DNA of 44,311 nt from Phycisphaeraceae bacterium (GCA_028284925.1 JANQQT010000153.1:1-44311); one strand, 5' to 3'; shown: positions 15,486 to 22,851, counted from the first letter of the stretch. Notes: generated by a model from the sequence alone, not told the origin. Made by a program: numbers and translations.

Positions 15486-16124
15486 TTGTATGAGATGTAC
15501 GATCTTCGGGAAAAGTATCTCAGGAAGAAGGGCAAGGCTCGTCCGCCGTTTCATGGCACGTCACCGTTTAGGAATCTGCGTGAGGCGGGGATGGCGAATG
15601 ATTTTGAGGCGTTCAAGGATGCTCGTAAGGTGTATCTGGCGAGCGGGAAGGGGTATGAGAATTTTGTGAAGTCGCTTAATTTCCTTGATCCGATTGCGAG
15701 TCGGTTGAGCGATGAGGATGAGCGCAAGTTTGAGCATGAGTTTTTGAATGACCTGCAGCTTCGGAAATTGAAGGTTGCCAGGGACTATGCTCAGAGATTG
15801 CGTGTGAGGCTGTGGCATATGTGGAATGATGCGGCGAAGCACGACACGCCGGGTATGGTGGAGGAGTTGAGGGCGGCCCAGGAGAGGGAGATTATCAGCA
15901 AGGCGAGGGTGATGGCGGCTCCGATACCGGCGTTGAAGTCAAAGAAAGCTGAGTGGCGCAAACGTGTTGATAAGGCGCGAGCGTGGATGGAGGAGAGGGG
16001 TGTGGATGTGGCGGAGGCGAGGAGGGTGTATTGGGGGTATCTGAAGAGGAATGTTAAGACTGAGAAGGCTCGTCGTCTGGGGATGGCTAGATTTCGGAGG
16101 CAGGTGGGGAAGTTGGGGGTTTAA
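15486..16124 (+). CDS. Unrecognised helical protein, probably 5'-truncated
   Basis: The frame is open from the TAA just before 15400, and the segment before the first start codon already reads like protein (GYGIRKFGLGVIDPQRSAL). The first usable starts are TTG 15486 and ATG 15495. The product (about 210 aa) is very rich in Arg, Lys and Glu and mostly helical (FEAFKDARKVYLASG, then LKVARDYAQRLRVRLWHM, then KAEWRKRVDKARAWM). I cannot name the family; phage or plasmid proteins of this style exist. The coding strand is G-rich, unlike the core genes. It is head-to-head with the truncated primase-helicase, and its 3' end overlaps 16087-16806 by 38 bases. Confidence 0.55.
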   Translation: MYEMYDLREKYLRKKGKARPPFHGTSPFRNLREAGMANDFEAFKDARKVYLASGKGYENFVKSLNFLDPIASRLSDEDERKFEHEFLNDLQLRKLKVARDYAQRLRVRLWHMWNDAAKHDTPGMVEELRAAQEREIISKARVMAAPIPALKSKKAEWRKRVDKARAWMEERGVDVAEARRVYWGYLKRNVKTEKARRLGMARFRRQVGKLGV

Positions 16125-16806
16125 TAGCCGCTGCGCTTGCTTTGCGAGCCTTAAATGTCTTCAGAGCGATTTTCCACAGAACCTTTTGTGTTTGAAACAT
16201 GCTACTGACCGAGCCCTTCGCTGTGAGCGGGGCTAAGTCGTCAAACAAATCTCTAATTGTGTAGTCGAAATTGAAATGTCTCTCTTTGACCCCCTCATTC
16301 TTGACGTAAATGTCGATTTTTTTATCAAACTTTCCAATAGCAATTATTCTTACCTTGACACTGTCTGAGGGATTTAGCAGCGCGATCTTTAACTTTAGCA
16401 TATTGCGTTTGCATACCACTTCCTCGATCTCTCCAAATTCTGTGTCGGGGTCAGTAGTGCATTCATAATCAACAATTTGACAGTCATCACCTAGTATAAT
16501 GGTTAGTGGCTGGTTGCAAATAGGCTCCGATCCCGTGCATCTTAGTCTAACATGAAACGAACTCACTGAGTCAACTGGCTCGCCATCGAACTCCACCTTA
16601 AGACGATCTTTAACTCTTTCGTTTATGTTAACTAGCTCGTACGGTCCTCTTGGATATATGTCTACCCTCTTAAAAGGCTTGGGCTTGTGCAATAGTAGCC
16701 ATGTCACAAAAACACCCGAGACGCCTGATGCAATTCCAACAAACAGCGGTTCTCTCCACCACTCTATTCCTTCCCCCGCCGCCAATACCAATCCAATCCA
16801 ATCCAT
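16087..16806 (-). CDS. Membrane-anchored beta-domain protein
   Basis: This is a 239-aa protein with an N-terminal hydrophobic segment (about residues 21-42) and then a soluble beta-rich domain: VKDRLKVEFDGEPVDSV, then FHVRLRCTGSEPI, then DDCQIVDYE and LLNPSDSVKVRIIAIG. This pattern (LKVxFDGxPV, a strand with xNSG-like turn, then LNxxDS) is seen in a widespread uncharacterised family with one membrane anchor. ATG 16806 has aaaaggg upstream. A short C-terminal tail is basic. The role is unknown; like 8252-8971 and 12586-13407, it could be a membrane sensor or effector. Confidence 0.6.
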   Translation of the reverse strand: MDWIGLVLAAGEGIEWWREPLFVGIASGVSGVFVTWLLLHKPKPFKRVDIYPRGPYELVNINERVKDRLKVEFDGEPVDSVSSFHVRLRCTGSEPICNQPLTIILGDDCQIVDYECTTDPDTEFGEIEEVVCKRNMLKLKIALLNPSDSVKVRIIAIGKFDKKIDIYVKNEGVKERHFNFDYTIRDLFDDLAPLTAKGSVSSMFQTQKVLWKIALKTFKARKASAAAIKPPTSPPASEI

Positions 16807-16824
16807 TTTCAGACCCTTTTCAAA

Positions 16825-17514
16825 TCAAAACGCCTTCCGCCTCAGCTCTACCGCCTTGGCGATCTGCTGAATATGCTCATAAGGCACGATTCGTTCAGGA
16901 TGTAGCTTGTTATCCTTGACAAGTCTACTGGATTCGTTGTCATTTGTAAAGAATCTGCATACCCAGTTGCCCTCATGGCCGCTCTCCGGGCTGAATCGGA
17001 CTGAGACGACGTCGCCTGCTTGAAGGTCTTTCTGGTGAAGCGGCGTTTTCATTGACCTAAACACCACGTAGTCGCCATCAAGCAGAGTGGGCTGCATGGA
17101 GTCGCCCGTGACGACCAAGGCGAACAGCATAGATAAATCTTCGCTTGAAATACTCTCGTTGTCAATGTATTCGTACCCCTGGCCACTGTCGACGCCCCAC
17201 TCGTCGCAATCGATGATCTGGCCGGCGGGGCCGATATTCAGGACGGGGATTTTGCCCGGGACTCCCTGCGTCCGACCGATCTTGCTGGCCTTCCATTGAC
17301 CCTCAAATTCATCGAATGGAATATTCAGCGCTTCGGCAATCTTCTGTCGCATCACGTAAGACGGATTTGTTGCGCCGGTCTCCAGTCTGCTGTAGTGGGA
17401 TTGGACGATGCCGAGCTTCTCGGCCATCTGCTGCTGTGAAATGTCCAGGTCGACCCTTCTGTCCCGTATGAGCGCCTTGAGGGCGGGAAGGGTCTTGGCT
17501 TTTCGTGCGGGCAT
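16825..17514 (-). CDS. XRE/S24 (CI/LexA-type) repressor, atypical active site
   Basis: This repressor has 229 aa from ATG 17514, chosen because aaagga lies upstream. An HTH_3/XRE domain spans about residues 10-70 (DISQQQMAEKLGI, then SHYSRLETGATNPS). The S24 peptidase-like domain spans about 88-220: an Ala-Gly at 97-98 in the cleavage-site position, Ser139 in the motif GDSMQPTLLDGD, and AGDVVSVRF. The catalytic Lys of LexA/CI, which should lie in the TxKR segment, appears to be Cys186 (W-V-C-R-F), so self-cleavage may not work. It would silence element genes from the palindromes at 17597-17662. It is divergent from the excisionase-like gene. Confidence 0.85.
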   Translation of the reverse strand: MPARKAKTLPALKALIRDRRVDLDISQQQMAEKLGIVQSHYSRLETGATNPSYVMRQKIAEALNIPFDEFEGQWKASKIGRTQGVPGKIPVLNIGPAGQIIDCDEWGVDSGQGYEYIDNESISSEDLSMLFALVVTGDSMQPTLLDGDYVVFRSMKTPLHQKDLQAGDVVSVRFSPESGHEGNWVCRFFTNDNESSRLVKDNKLHPERIVPYEHIQQIAKAVELRRKAF

Positions 17515-17596
17515 AGCAGTCCTTTCATGGGAAAAGTTACCCCAACTCAACATTCTATCTCTAGTTATCCACAATTTTCCCACAATTCAATAAAAA

Positions 17597-17662
17597 ATGC
17601 AAAATTTTATGCATATTTCAAGATTTAGCTATTCACGCTAAGCCAATTATGCATAGTATGCA
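17597..17662. promoter_or_regulatory. Operator-like palindromes between repressor and excisionase genes
   Basis: atgca at 17597-17601 and tgcat at 17610-17614 form one inverted repeat in AT-rich DNA; TGCATA-G-TATGCA at 17650-17662 is a perfect second. Both lie between the divergent repressor (start 17514) and HTH gene (start 17731), where CI-type repressors bind. A consensus DnaA box (17565-17574) lies next to them. Confidence 0.6.
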
Positions 17663-17730
17663 CTCAGGCGGGCATGATTTGGGATATTTGGCAAGGCCAG
17701 TAGCTTCGAAGCGATTTGAAAGGGTCATTC

Positions 17731-17997
17731 ATGGATGAGCAGTACCAGGATTTGAGTCGAGTCAATGCGGATAGCCCAATCGAGTATATCAAGGCATCGG
17801 AGATGGCGTTAGAGCTGGGCGTTTCAATAGTGACCGTATACGAGATTCTGTCGGAGGGGTCGATTCCCGGCGCGTTCCAGCTCAAAAAGTATTGGCGCAT
17901 CCCCCGGGCTGGCCTTGAAGCGTTCATTCGGCAGCAGCAGCAGAAGGTATTTCAGAAGCGAGCAAAGAATCTACAGGGCGCGGGAGGTGAAAAATGA
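17731..17997 (+). CDS. Excisionase-like helix-turn-helix protein
   Basis: This protein has 88 aa from ATG 17731, which has gaaaggg upstream. IEYIKASEMALELGVSIVTVYEILSEGSIPGAF with KKYWRIPRAGLEAFI is the HTH_17/MerR-like excisionase fold, a small winged helix that reads a short DNA site (shown in part only). The last 30 residues are basic and Gln-rich. It would act with the integrase in excision or regulate early genes. The 3' end overlaps the next gene by four bases (ATGA, 17994-17997), so the two are coupled. Confidence 0.8.
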   Translation: MDEQYQDLSRVNADSPIEYIKASEMALELGVSIVTVYEILSEGSIPGAFQLKKYWRIPRAGLEAFIRQQQQKVFQKRAKNLQGAGGEK

Positions 17998-19046
17998 CTG
18001 TATCCCTTCCTGTAGTCGAGTCGCCGCTGCTCACACATTCGCGGATGACGAGTTTTAAGACCTGCCCAAAGAAACACTTCTTTGAGTATGAGTTGGGGAT
18101 TCGACCTGAGAAAGAGCGTGTGCCGCTCCGTATGGGATCGGCAATCCACCTGGGCCTCGAGTATCGAGCGAAAGGTTGCTCGCCGAGTGATGCGATCGGC
18201 GTTGCCGTGGAAGGGTACAACCAGCCGCCCCAGTGGTGCCAGGCGGAGGAGCAGCTATTTGATTGGTGGGTCGAGCGCGAGAAGGTGGCGCGATTGTTGG
18301 CGGGGTACTTCTGGTACTGGGAGCAGGAGGGGATGTGGGAGGAGTTTGAGATAGTGGAGGCTGAGGGTTCGTTCTCACTGCCGCTAACCAATCCAGAGAC
18401 AGGTCGATCAACGCCAAGTTTTCAGTTGGGCGGCAAGCGCGACAAGATCATTCGAAGCATGTCCGGCGCCGTGAAGCTGATGGAGCATAAGACCTGCTCT
18501 GAGGATCTGGGTGTTGATTCAGATTACTGGAAGCGTCTGCGAATCGATCAGCAGATTTCGCTTTATACCGTGGCTGCCAGGAGCCAGGGGCATGACATCG
18601 AGTCGATCCTGTTTGATGTGATTCGCAAGCCGTCCATACGCCCAAGTCAGATACCGCTGTTGGATGATGATGGACTCAAGGTTGTTCTGGATGGCGATGG
18701 TGGGGAAGTTGCCCAGAGGCCGATCAGCGAGTTTATTTTTGATTCGCTTGGCGAAGATGGGATGAGGATCTATCAATCCGACGCTGTCTCTGCCGTGATT
18801 CGCAATCTCCACAAGCGGCCTATCCTCGTAGCGCCAACTGGGTCCGGCAAGACGGTGATGGCGACCGACATCGCCAACAGGCTGAATGCCAGAACACTCT
18901 GGGTGGCCCATCGGCGTGAGCTGCGCTCGAGCTCCGCCAGCGCGCTGAAGATCACGAAGATGAACTCCCCCATTGATGTTGATGTATCCAGATGCTCATT
19001 GATGGATGCGAGGCCCGCCCCGGCCTTGTTGAGGATCTCCACGTAG
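17994..19046 (+). pseudogene. PD-(D/E)XK exonuclease joined to a truncated SF2 helicase
   Basis: Residues about 1-215 form a RecB/Cas4-like nuclease: SRMTSFKTCPKKHFFEYEL, MGSAIHLGLE, Asp in GGKRDK, EHK (the ExK pair), and DQQISLY (QxxxY motif). From about residue 260 it reads as the start of a DEAD/SF2 helicase: YQSDAVSAVI, Walker A APTGSGKT, then LWVAHRRE. At 18923 it runs into sequence that is a serine recombinase on the opposite strand, so the last 40 residues are not native and the helicase motor is lost. ATG 17994 overlaps the previous stop. The nuclease part may still fold. Phage recombination genes of this type process DNA ends. Confidence 0.7.
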
Positions 19047-19345
19047 GTGAGCGCGTCTTTGGCGGAGCGGGCGAAGCGCGAGAGTGAGTAGACGACCAGG
19101 ACGGCTTTCTTCTTCTTGGCCAGCGCGATTGCATCTTGAAAGCCGGGCCGGTTATCCGCATCCGACCCGGAGAGGCCTTCATCGTAATACTCGCCGATCA
19201 CCTGGAAGTCATGGCAGTCGCAATACGAATGGCATCGCTCCAGTTGGGTGGCGATGGACTCAGAGTCATCGGGGTTGCGCCGAGGGGAAAACCGGGCGTA
19301 GATGACGGCGGTTTTAGCTGGAGGTTTTTCGGGCGGGCGAAGAAG
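18920..19345 (-). pseudogene. Truncated serine recombinase (resolvase/invertase N-domain)
   Basis: The minus-strand frame from 19345 reads TAVIYARFSPRRNPDDSES (the catalytic Ser is in the RFSP segment), SIATQLERC, GEYYDEGLSGSDADNRPGF, VVYSLSRFARSAKDAL and FSALAELERS. This is the catalytic domain of a large serine recombinase. It ends at about 18920, where the SF2 helicase of the opposite strand begins, so the DNA-binding part is missing. No standard start codon lies upstream in frame: a TGA is at 19346-19348, and the next possible start is GTG 19201. It is a broken second recombinase, next to the right end. Confidence 0.75.
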
Positions 19346-19386
19346 TCATCGGCGACGTGTGAAGCGATGATCTTTGCGATGGTGGT

Positions 19387-19426
19387 CTGAACAAATGCTG
19401 AACAAATACTGAACAAATTTGTTCAG
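19387..19426. repeat. Three direct and one inverted 10-bp repeats, right end
   Basis: ctgaacaaat occurs at 19387-19396, 19398-19407 and 19409-19418 with an 11-bp period, and its complement atttgttcag at 19417-19426. The left end has two near-copies with the same period. Likely integrase or accessory-factor binding sites at attR. Confidence 0.6.
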
Positions 19427-19460
19427 AAAGCCTGTATAAGCCCGTATAAGCCAGCACACA

Positions 19461-19557
19461 AAAAAACCCTCGAATTTCAGTTTGAGGCTGAAAAACAAGG
19501 GTTTTTCCAATCGGGGCGGCGAGATTCGAACTCGCGACCTCTTGACCCCCAGTCAAG
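19461..19557 (-). repeat. Right attachment-type repeat, inside the intact tRNA-Pro region
   Basis: This is the 97-bp partner of 3184-3280 (94/97 identical). It includes the tRNA terminator and the 3' part of the tRNA up to the anticodon stem. Beyond it, at 19558-19585, the tRNA continues intact. Confidence 0.85.
19464..19506 (-). terminator. Terminator of tRNA-Pro
   Basis: On the minus strand aaaccct pairs with agggttt, with an inner ttttcag/ctgaaat hairpin, and a T tract follows. The same structure is preserved at 3187-3229 beside the partial copy. Confidence 0.7.
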
Positions 19558-19585
19558 CGCGCTAACCAAGCTGCGCTACGCCCCG
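19511..19585 (-). tRNA. tRNA-Pro(GGG)
   Basis: The 75-nt gene folds fully: acceptor CGGGGCG/CGCCCCG, D-stem GCGC/GCGC, anticodon stem CTTGA/TCAAG with a 7-nt loop CTGGGGG (anticodon GGG, reads CCC), T-stem GCGAG/CTCGC with loop TTCGAAT, and discriminator A. CCA is not encoded. Its 3' part lies in the element repeat and its 5' part (34 bp, 19552-19585) is identical to 27918-27951. It is the only intact tRNA seen in the window. Confidence 0.92.
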
Positions 19586-20156
19586 TTGTCTCATAAGTCC
19601 TTGATATTGCTGCGATTGTATTCATCCTGTTATGCATCGTCAATGTCCCAATATTGGGAAGCCGGTTCATCAGGACACGACCACCACCGCATCCAATCGG
19701 ATTGCTATGGCCACGCCGGCGGGAACGAATCTGTTGGTTCAGTTTTACGACGCCGGTACGGATGGTCAGGAGTTTGAGGTCGAGATCCGCGGCTGGCGTT
19801 CGATGACGAAGGTTGTGGATGGGACTACAAAGGTGTTTTGAACAAACGTTCTATTGGTGGTGGTCGGTGATTCGATGATTACGGCGGCTACACAAAGGTT
19901 GTCCATTGGAGCCAGGCACAACGCGACGATTCGGTTTTTGACGTGCCAGGTGGGAGATGTGGTGTCGTTCAAGAATGTGGTGTTAACGCCGGCTCAGGTA
20001 GTGGAGTTGAACGCAATTGGTAAGGCACCCAATCGGTCGCAATCCAGACGTGGGAGGTTTGTGCCAGGGTTGCCGAGGAGGGTGTTGAGGTAACTGAACT
20101 GAAAACAAGTGAATTCGAGTTTGTCGGCCAAGTTTCAGCTGGGGAAGATCTCGGAT
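19586..20156. other. Gap with possible phage-gene remnants
   Basis: No intact gene is convincing here. Plus-strand reading from 19707 gives MATPAGTNLLVQFYDAG then EFEVEIRGWRSMTKV and a stop at 19839-19841, which resembles fragments of phage structural proteins with a GWR segment. A second open stretch (19854-20093) reads VVVGDSMITAATQRLSIG. They may be parts of one decayed gene. Confidence 0.3.
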
Positions 20157-20918
20157 TTATACCAACTCAACCTGGGTGCGTGCCGCAACGATCTCCAGTG
20201 GCATACGAACCGAATAATGTTCGTTGGGAGGGATGACACGGCATGCCCTTGATATCACCCTGTCAACCTCATTGGCCACTCTTCTATCAGCCCGACTCTT
20301 CTTGAACGCGGACCATGTCTGTATGTACTTCACAATCTGTGAAATGGTCCAATCTTCCTGAATTTCGAATTCGGGATGCTCCAGACGACGAAAGGGACAT
20401 TGAATATCGTCTTGAAGATATCCTCTCCACAGAATCTGATTTTTTTGAGCCCAAAACGGTAGAAGCAGTGACCGGAGCGGTTCCAAGAGGTTTTCATTAA
20501 TCTCCTTTGTACTATGGAACCAATTGTATCCCCACGCACAAAAAACGGCGTCTGTACGTGATACCCGCAGAACTTCTGGCCAAAATCTTGAGAAGTCAAA
20601 CCAGTGAAGCGCCTGAGCAACGACTACCAGATCGAAGGATGACTCGGCAAAACCTGCCTCTTCCGCAGATTGCACCGAATAAGTAATACGATTGTCTGGA
20701 GTTGCGTGTGAAATCTGTTCTTCACTAACGTCGGTGGCATTCACCGTTCCAAATCGTCCAGCCAATCCGACGGCCGCTTGACCATTACCCGTCGCACAAT
20801 CCCACGCTCTGTCGCGACGAGTACAAGATTCAGTGAGCCAATCGTAGAGCGCATCAGGATAACCGGGCCTATATGACGCGTATGCGCTGGATTGTTCATC
20901 GAACGTGTTGCGTGTCAT
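20157..20918 (-). CDS. Class I SAM-dependent methyltransferase (methyltransferase type 11 family)
   Basis: This protein has 253 aa from ATG 20918; 17 codons upstream in frame lack homology. The order is typical: N-terminal FDEQSSAYASYRPGYP, motif I WDCATGNGQAAVGLA (SAM-binding loop), acidic residue in NATDVSEEQI, NRITYSVQSAEEAGF, motif IV SFDLVVVAQALHWFD and a helical end. Members of this family methylate small molecules; the substrate here is not known. Seen as an isolated gene in segment 2, possibly transferred. Confidence 0.85.
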   Translation of the reverse strand: MTRNTFDEQSSAYASYRPGYPDALYDWLTESCTRRDRAWDCATGNGQAAVGLAGRFGTVNATDVSEEQISHATPDNRITYSVQSAEEAGFAESSFDLVVVAQALHWFDFSRFWPEVLRVSRTDAVFCAWGYNWFHSTKEINENLLEPLRSLLLPFWAQKNQILWRGYLQDDIQCPFRRLEHPEFEIQEDWTISQIVKYIQTWSAFKKSRADRRVANEVDRVISRACRVIPPNEHYSVRMPLEIVAARTQVELV

Positions 20919-21134
20919 CGCAGGTTTATCTCTTTGCAGTAAGATTACAAAGCCAGGCTGTGTGTTCATTCCACATTCCGCCGCCTCTACGAAAATTGCC
21001 TATCTTTGCCGAGTCGGTCATTCACACGTGCGCCCAGCAACGTACCACCATTATACGAGTGCGAATAAGGAGTGAAGTCCTTTTTGAGGAGCAAGAAGCG
21101 GGAAGGCGTCTCGGCCTTACAAATGATTTAAAAT

Positions 21135-21176
21135 TGTAACAATTGGTCAAATTCACTACCCCAGGCAATTGTTACA
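21135..21176. repeat. 11-bp perfect inverted repeat
   Basis: tgtaacaattg (21135-21145) and caattgttaca (21166-21176) are separated by 20 bases. No T tract follows, so a protein-binding site or recombination half-site is more likely than a terminator. Confidence 0.55.
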
Positions 21177-21278
21177 TTCCTTAGTTTGTAATGCCAAAAA
21201 CCCTTATATACATATTACTAATAGATATAAGTCATAAGATAGTAATAGTTGACCTTTCCCCAGTTTCCGTACCACCCT

Positions 21279-21414
21279 TTATGTTAGTTGGTGGTTATGG
21301 TTGAGCGCGTGGATGTCCGCATCCTGTGTTCCCAGCGCGATGATGTGGGAGGCAAGCGTCTTGCGAAGGGATGAAGCAGAGATAATCTTGCCCGCCTCGT
21401 TTTCAGTGTCATAG
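21279..21414 (-). pseudogene. Coding-like remnant, possibly a tyrosine-recombinase C-terminus
   Basis: The minus frame reads YDTENEAGKIISASS, then LRKTLASHIIALG, then DADIHALNHNHQLT and a stop at 21279-21281. The LRKT block and the 13-residue spacing to Gly, followed by a His at the expected distance, fit box II of tyrosine recombinases, but the preceding His is Ser and the Tyr is missing. It could be the ruined integrase of segment 2. Confidence 0.3.
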
Positions 21415-21743
21415 GAAAATTTTTGATTTCATTTTCCCATAGGCATATCCAACTACCTGCAAGTTCACGCTCAAGGTATAACTCTCACGTAACCGTCGGA
21501 GGTTCCATCCTCATCGCCCCCAAGCAATCCCCTTGGCGTTAAATCAATCTCAGTAGCCACAAATCGAAAGAACGTGCCAGAGTTCTTCGACAAGCCCATT
21601 AAGCTGGACAATTGATCTACCGTGCTAAAACCGGTTAATCGCGGTTGGATGTGACAATGTCACAGAAAATGTGGTGCGGGGGTGGGGGAGGATGAGAACG
21701 AATGCTGGACTTATATTGATCGATCAGGGCGTAGGCTAGTCAA

Positions 21744-22157
21744 TCAAGGACCTTTCCACTTTGCCTTCAATCCCACTACGTATACATTCGCGTGTTGCTT
21801 AACGTCTCTTGTGCGGCCAGGAGAGTGACTGAAACTGTATTGAGGGGGGTTGCTCTTGTGAGTAGTGTAATTCAATTGGTCCTTACCCGAGCCGCGCCGG
21901 GCGAACAGAAGAATGAATTGCCGCTTCAAATTGATCTTTGCCCCGATCGCTTTCGCTTGTTTCTTGCCGAAGTATTTGACGAGACCTTGAGTCGTTGTAA
22001 TTCGAATTGGGGTTTTGAGTTTTGAACCTTTGAGTGTTGATAGGACAGGCTTGGCATTAGGCATTCGGCTCAAATGGTGATCAATATACGACCCCTTTCC
22101 GGCGAATACTGAAGTCGAGAAAAGTACAATTACTACAACACAGATCATGAGGCGCAT
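21744..22157 (-). CDS. Small secreted protein, PrcB-like fold possible
   Basis: This is a 137-aa protein with a clear signal peptide (MRLMICVVVIVLFSTSVFA, cleavage near residue 19). The mature part contains IRITTTQGLVKYFG, KINLKRQFILLFARRGSGKDQL and NVYVVGLKAKW. The order 'residue assignment, QF-LL-FA-RGSG, polar strand, VYVV' recalls the PrcB C-terminal domain family and secreted planctomycete relatives. GSGK here is not a P-loop in context. ATG 22157 has ttggag upstream. Likely periplasmic; role unknown. Confidence 0.65.
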   Translation of the reverse strand: MRLMICVVVIVLFSTSVFAGKGSYIDHHLSRMPNAKPVLSTLKGSKLKTPIRITTTQGLVKYFGKKQAKAIGAKINLKRQFILLFARRGSGKDQLNYTTHKSNPPQYSFSHSPGRTRDVKQHANVYVVGLKAKWKGP

Positions 22158-22390
22158 GGGTAATACTCCAAGATGATGTTAATCATTCCACATTACTTTC
22201 AACGTACAGATCGGCGTCTTATCCAGTCTCACCGCTGGAATTTCACTCGGTTTTCGATGTTCGTGTTTCACAGTCGCAGGAACTGCGTATAGATGAAGTA
22301 GGGGCTACTCCTCCAACTCCACCTCCACTATCTCACTCACCTCCAATCCTCCCCTTCAACACCTTACCCCCAACTTCCCCCCATAACTAC

Positions 22391-22696
22391 TCACCCCCGG
22401 TACGTCTTAGTTATCCGCCCCTTGACGATCGTTACGTTCACACGCTTCGGCTGATGATCATCGTCCAATAATTGAGCTTTGCCATCAATGAATGCAGCGC
22501 GAAATAGCAGGCCTCGTGCCTTTGCCAAGCGCTTAGCTTTCGCAACTGTCAATCCAATAAAGTCCGCATCCCCCTTGCTTTTCTTCTGATCGGCTTGCCG
22601 TTTATCCAAAGGACGCTGAACCCTATCCGGTATCTCGAACGACTTATTGGCGCCATATAGGGCGATGACGGCAATCAAAAAAACGATTGATTTCAT
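22391..22696 (-). CDS. Secreted I78-like protein, copy 1
   Basis: This protein has 101 aa from ATG 22696 (ccaggagatca upstream). The N-terminus is hydrophobic (MKSIVFLIAVIALYGANKS), a signal peptide or anchor. The rest has ADFIGLTVAKAKRLAKARGLLFRAAFIDGK, then PKRVNVTIVKGRITKTYRG, the order of the potato-inhibitor-like peptidase inhibitor I78 family (GLT-A-A--LA, R, then RVNV-V--G-I). It is a near duplicate of 22852-23157. Confidence 0.65.
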   Translation of the reverse strand: MKSIVFLIAVIALYGANKSFEIPDRVQRPLDKRQADQKKSKGDADFIGLTVAKAKRLAKARGLLFRAAFIDGKAQLLDDDHQPKRVNVTIVKGRITKTYRG

Positions 22697-22851
22697 GTGG
22701 TGATCTCCTGGCATGTGTTCTTGTATGACGATCGGACGAAGAAGATGTCCGAGTCGGATTGAGATTTTACGACAATTGCCCTCTTCCTCCGTTAAACTAA
22801 AGAAGCCAGCAGCAAGTCAGACACAAACTCCCTGACTTCCCCATGAACTAC

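Larger units (their letters stand above)
3281..19510. mobile_element. Integrated element, segment 1 (tRNA-Pro target)
   Basis: The segment is bounded by the 97-bp direct repeats at 3184-3280 and 19461-19557, the latter being part of an intact tRNA-Pro. It contains a tyrosine integrase (13497-14690), an S24-type repressor (16825-17514), an excisionase-like HTH gene (17731-17997), truncated replication and recombination genes, and unrecognised cargo. The 10-bp integrase-like repeats inside both ends (3329-3349, 19387-19426) support the limits. Truncated primase-helicase and serine-recombinase genes suggest it is decayed. Insertion at a tRNA is established for tyrosine-recombinase elements; whether this one is still mobile cannot be told. 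Confidence 0.8.
20919..21743. other. 825-bp gap with inverted repeats and a remnant
   Basis: No intact gene is seen. The gap holds an 11-bp inverted repeat (21135-21176), an AT-rich tract around 21215-21250, the coding-like remnant at 21279-21414, and TGTGACA-A-TGTCACA at 21650-21664, whose TGTGA-N5-TCACA core resembles a CRP/FNR-family operator one base short. The methyltransferase and the gene at 21744-22157 are both on the minus strand, so the gap contains the methyltransferase promoter region on its left side. Confidence 0.5.

Noticed and set aside
7821..16806. A CBASS or similar known defence operon
   Set aside because: No nucleotidyltransferase, TIR, Cap2-like or other signature enzyme is present; only the shape of possible effectors was noted.
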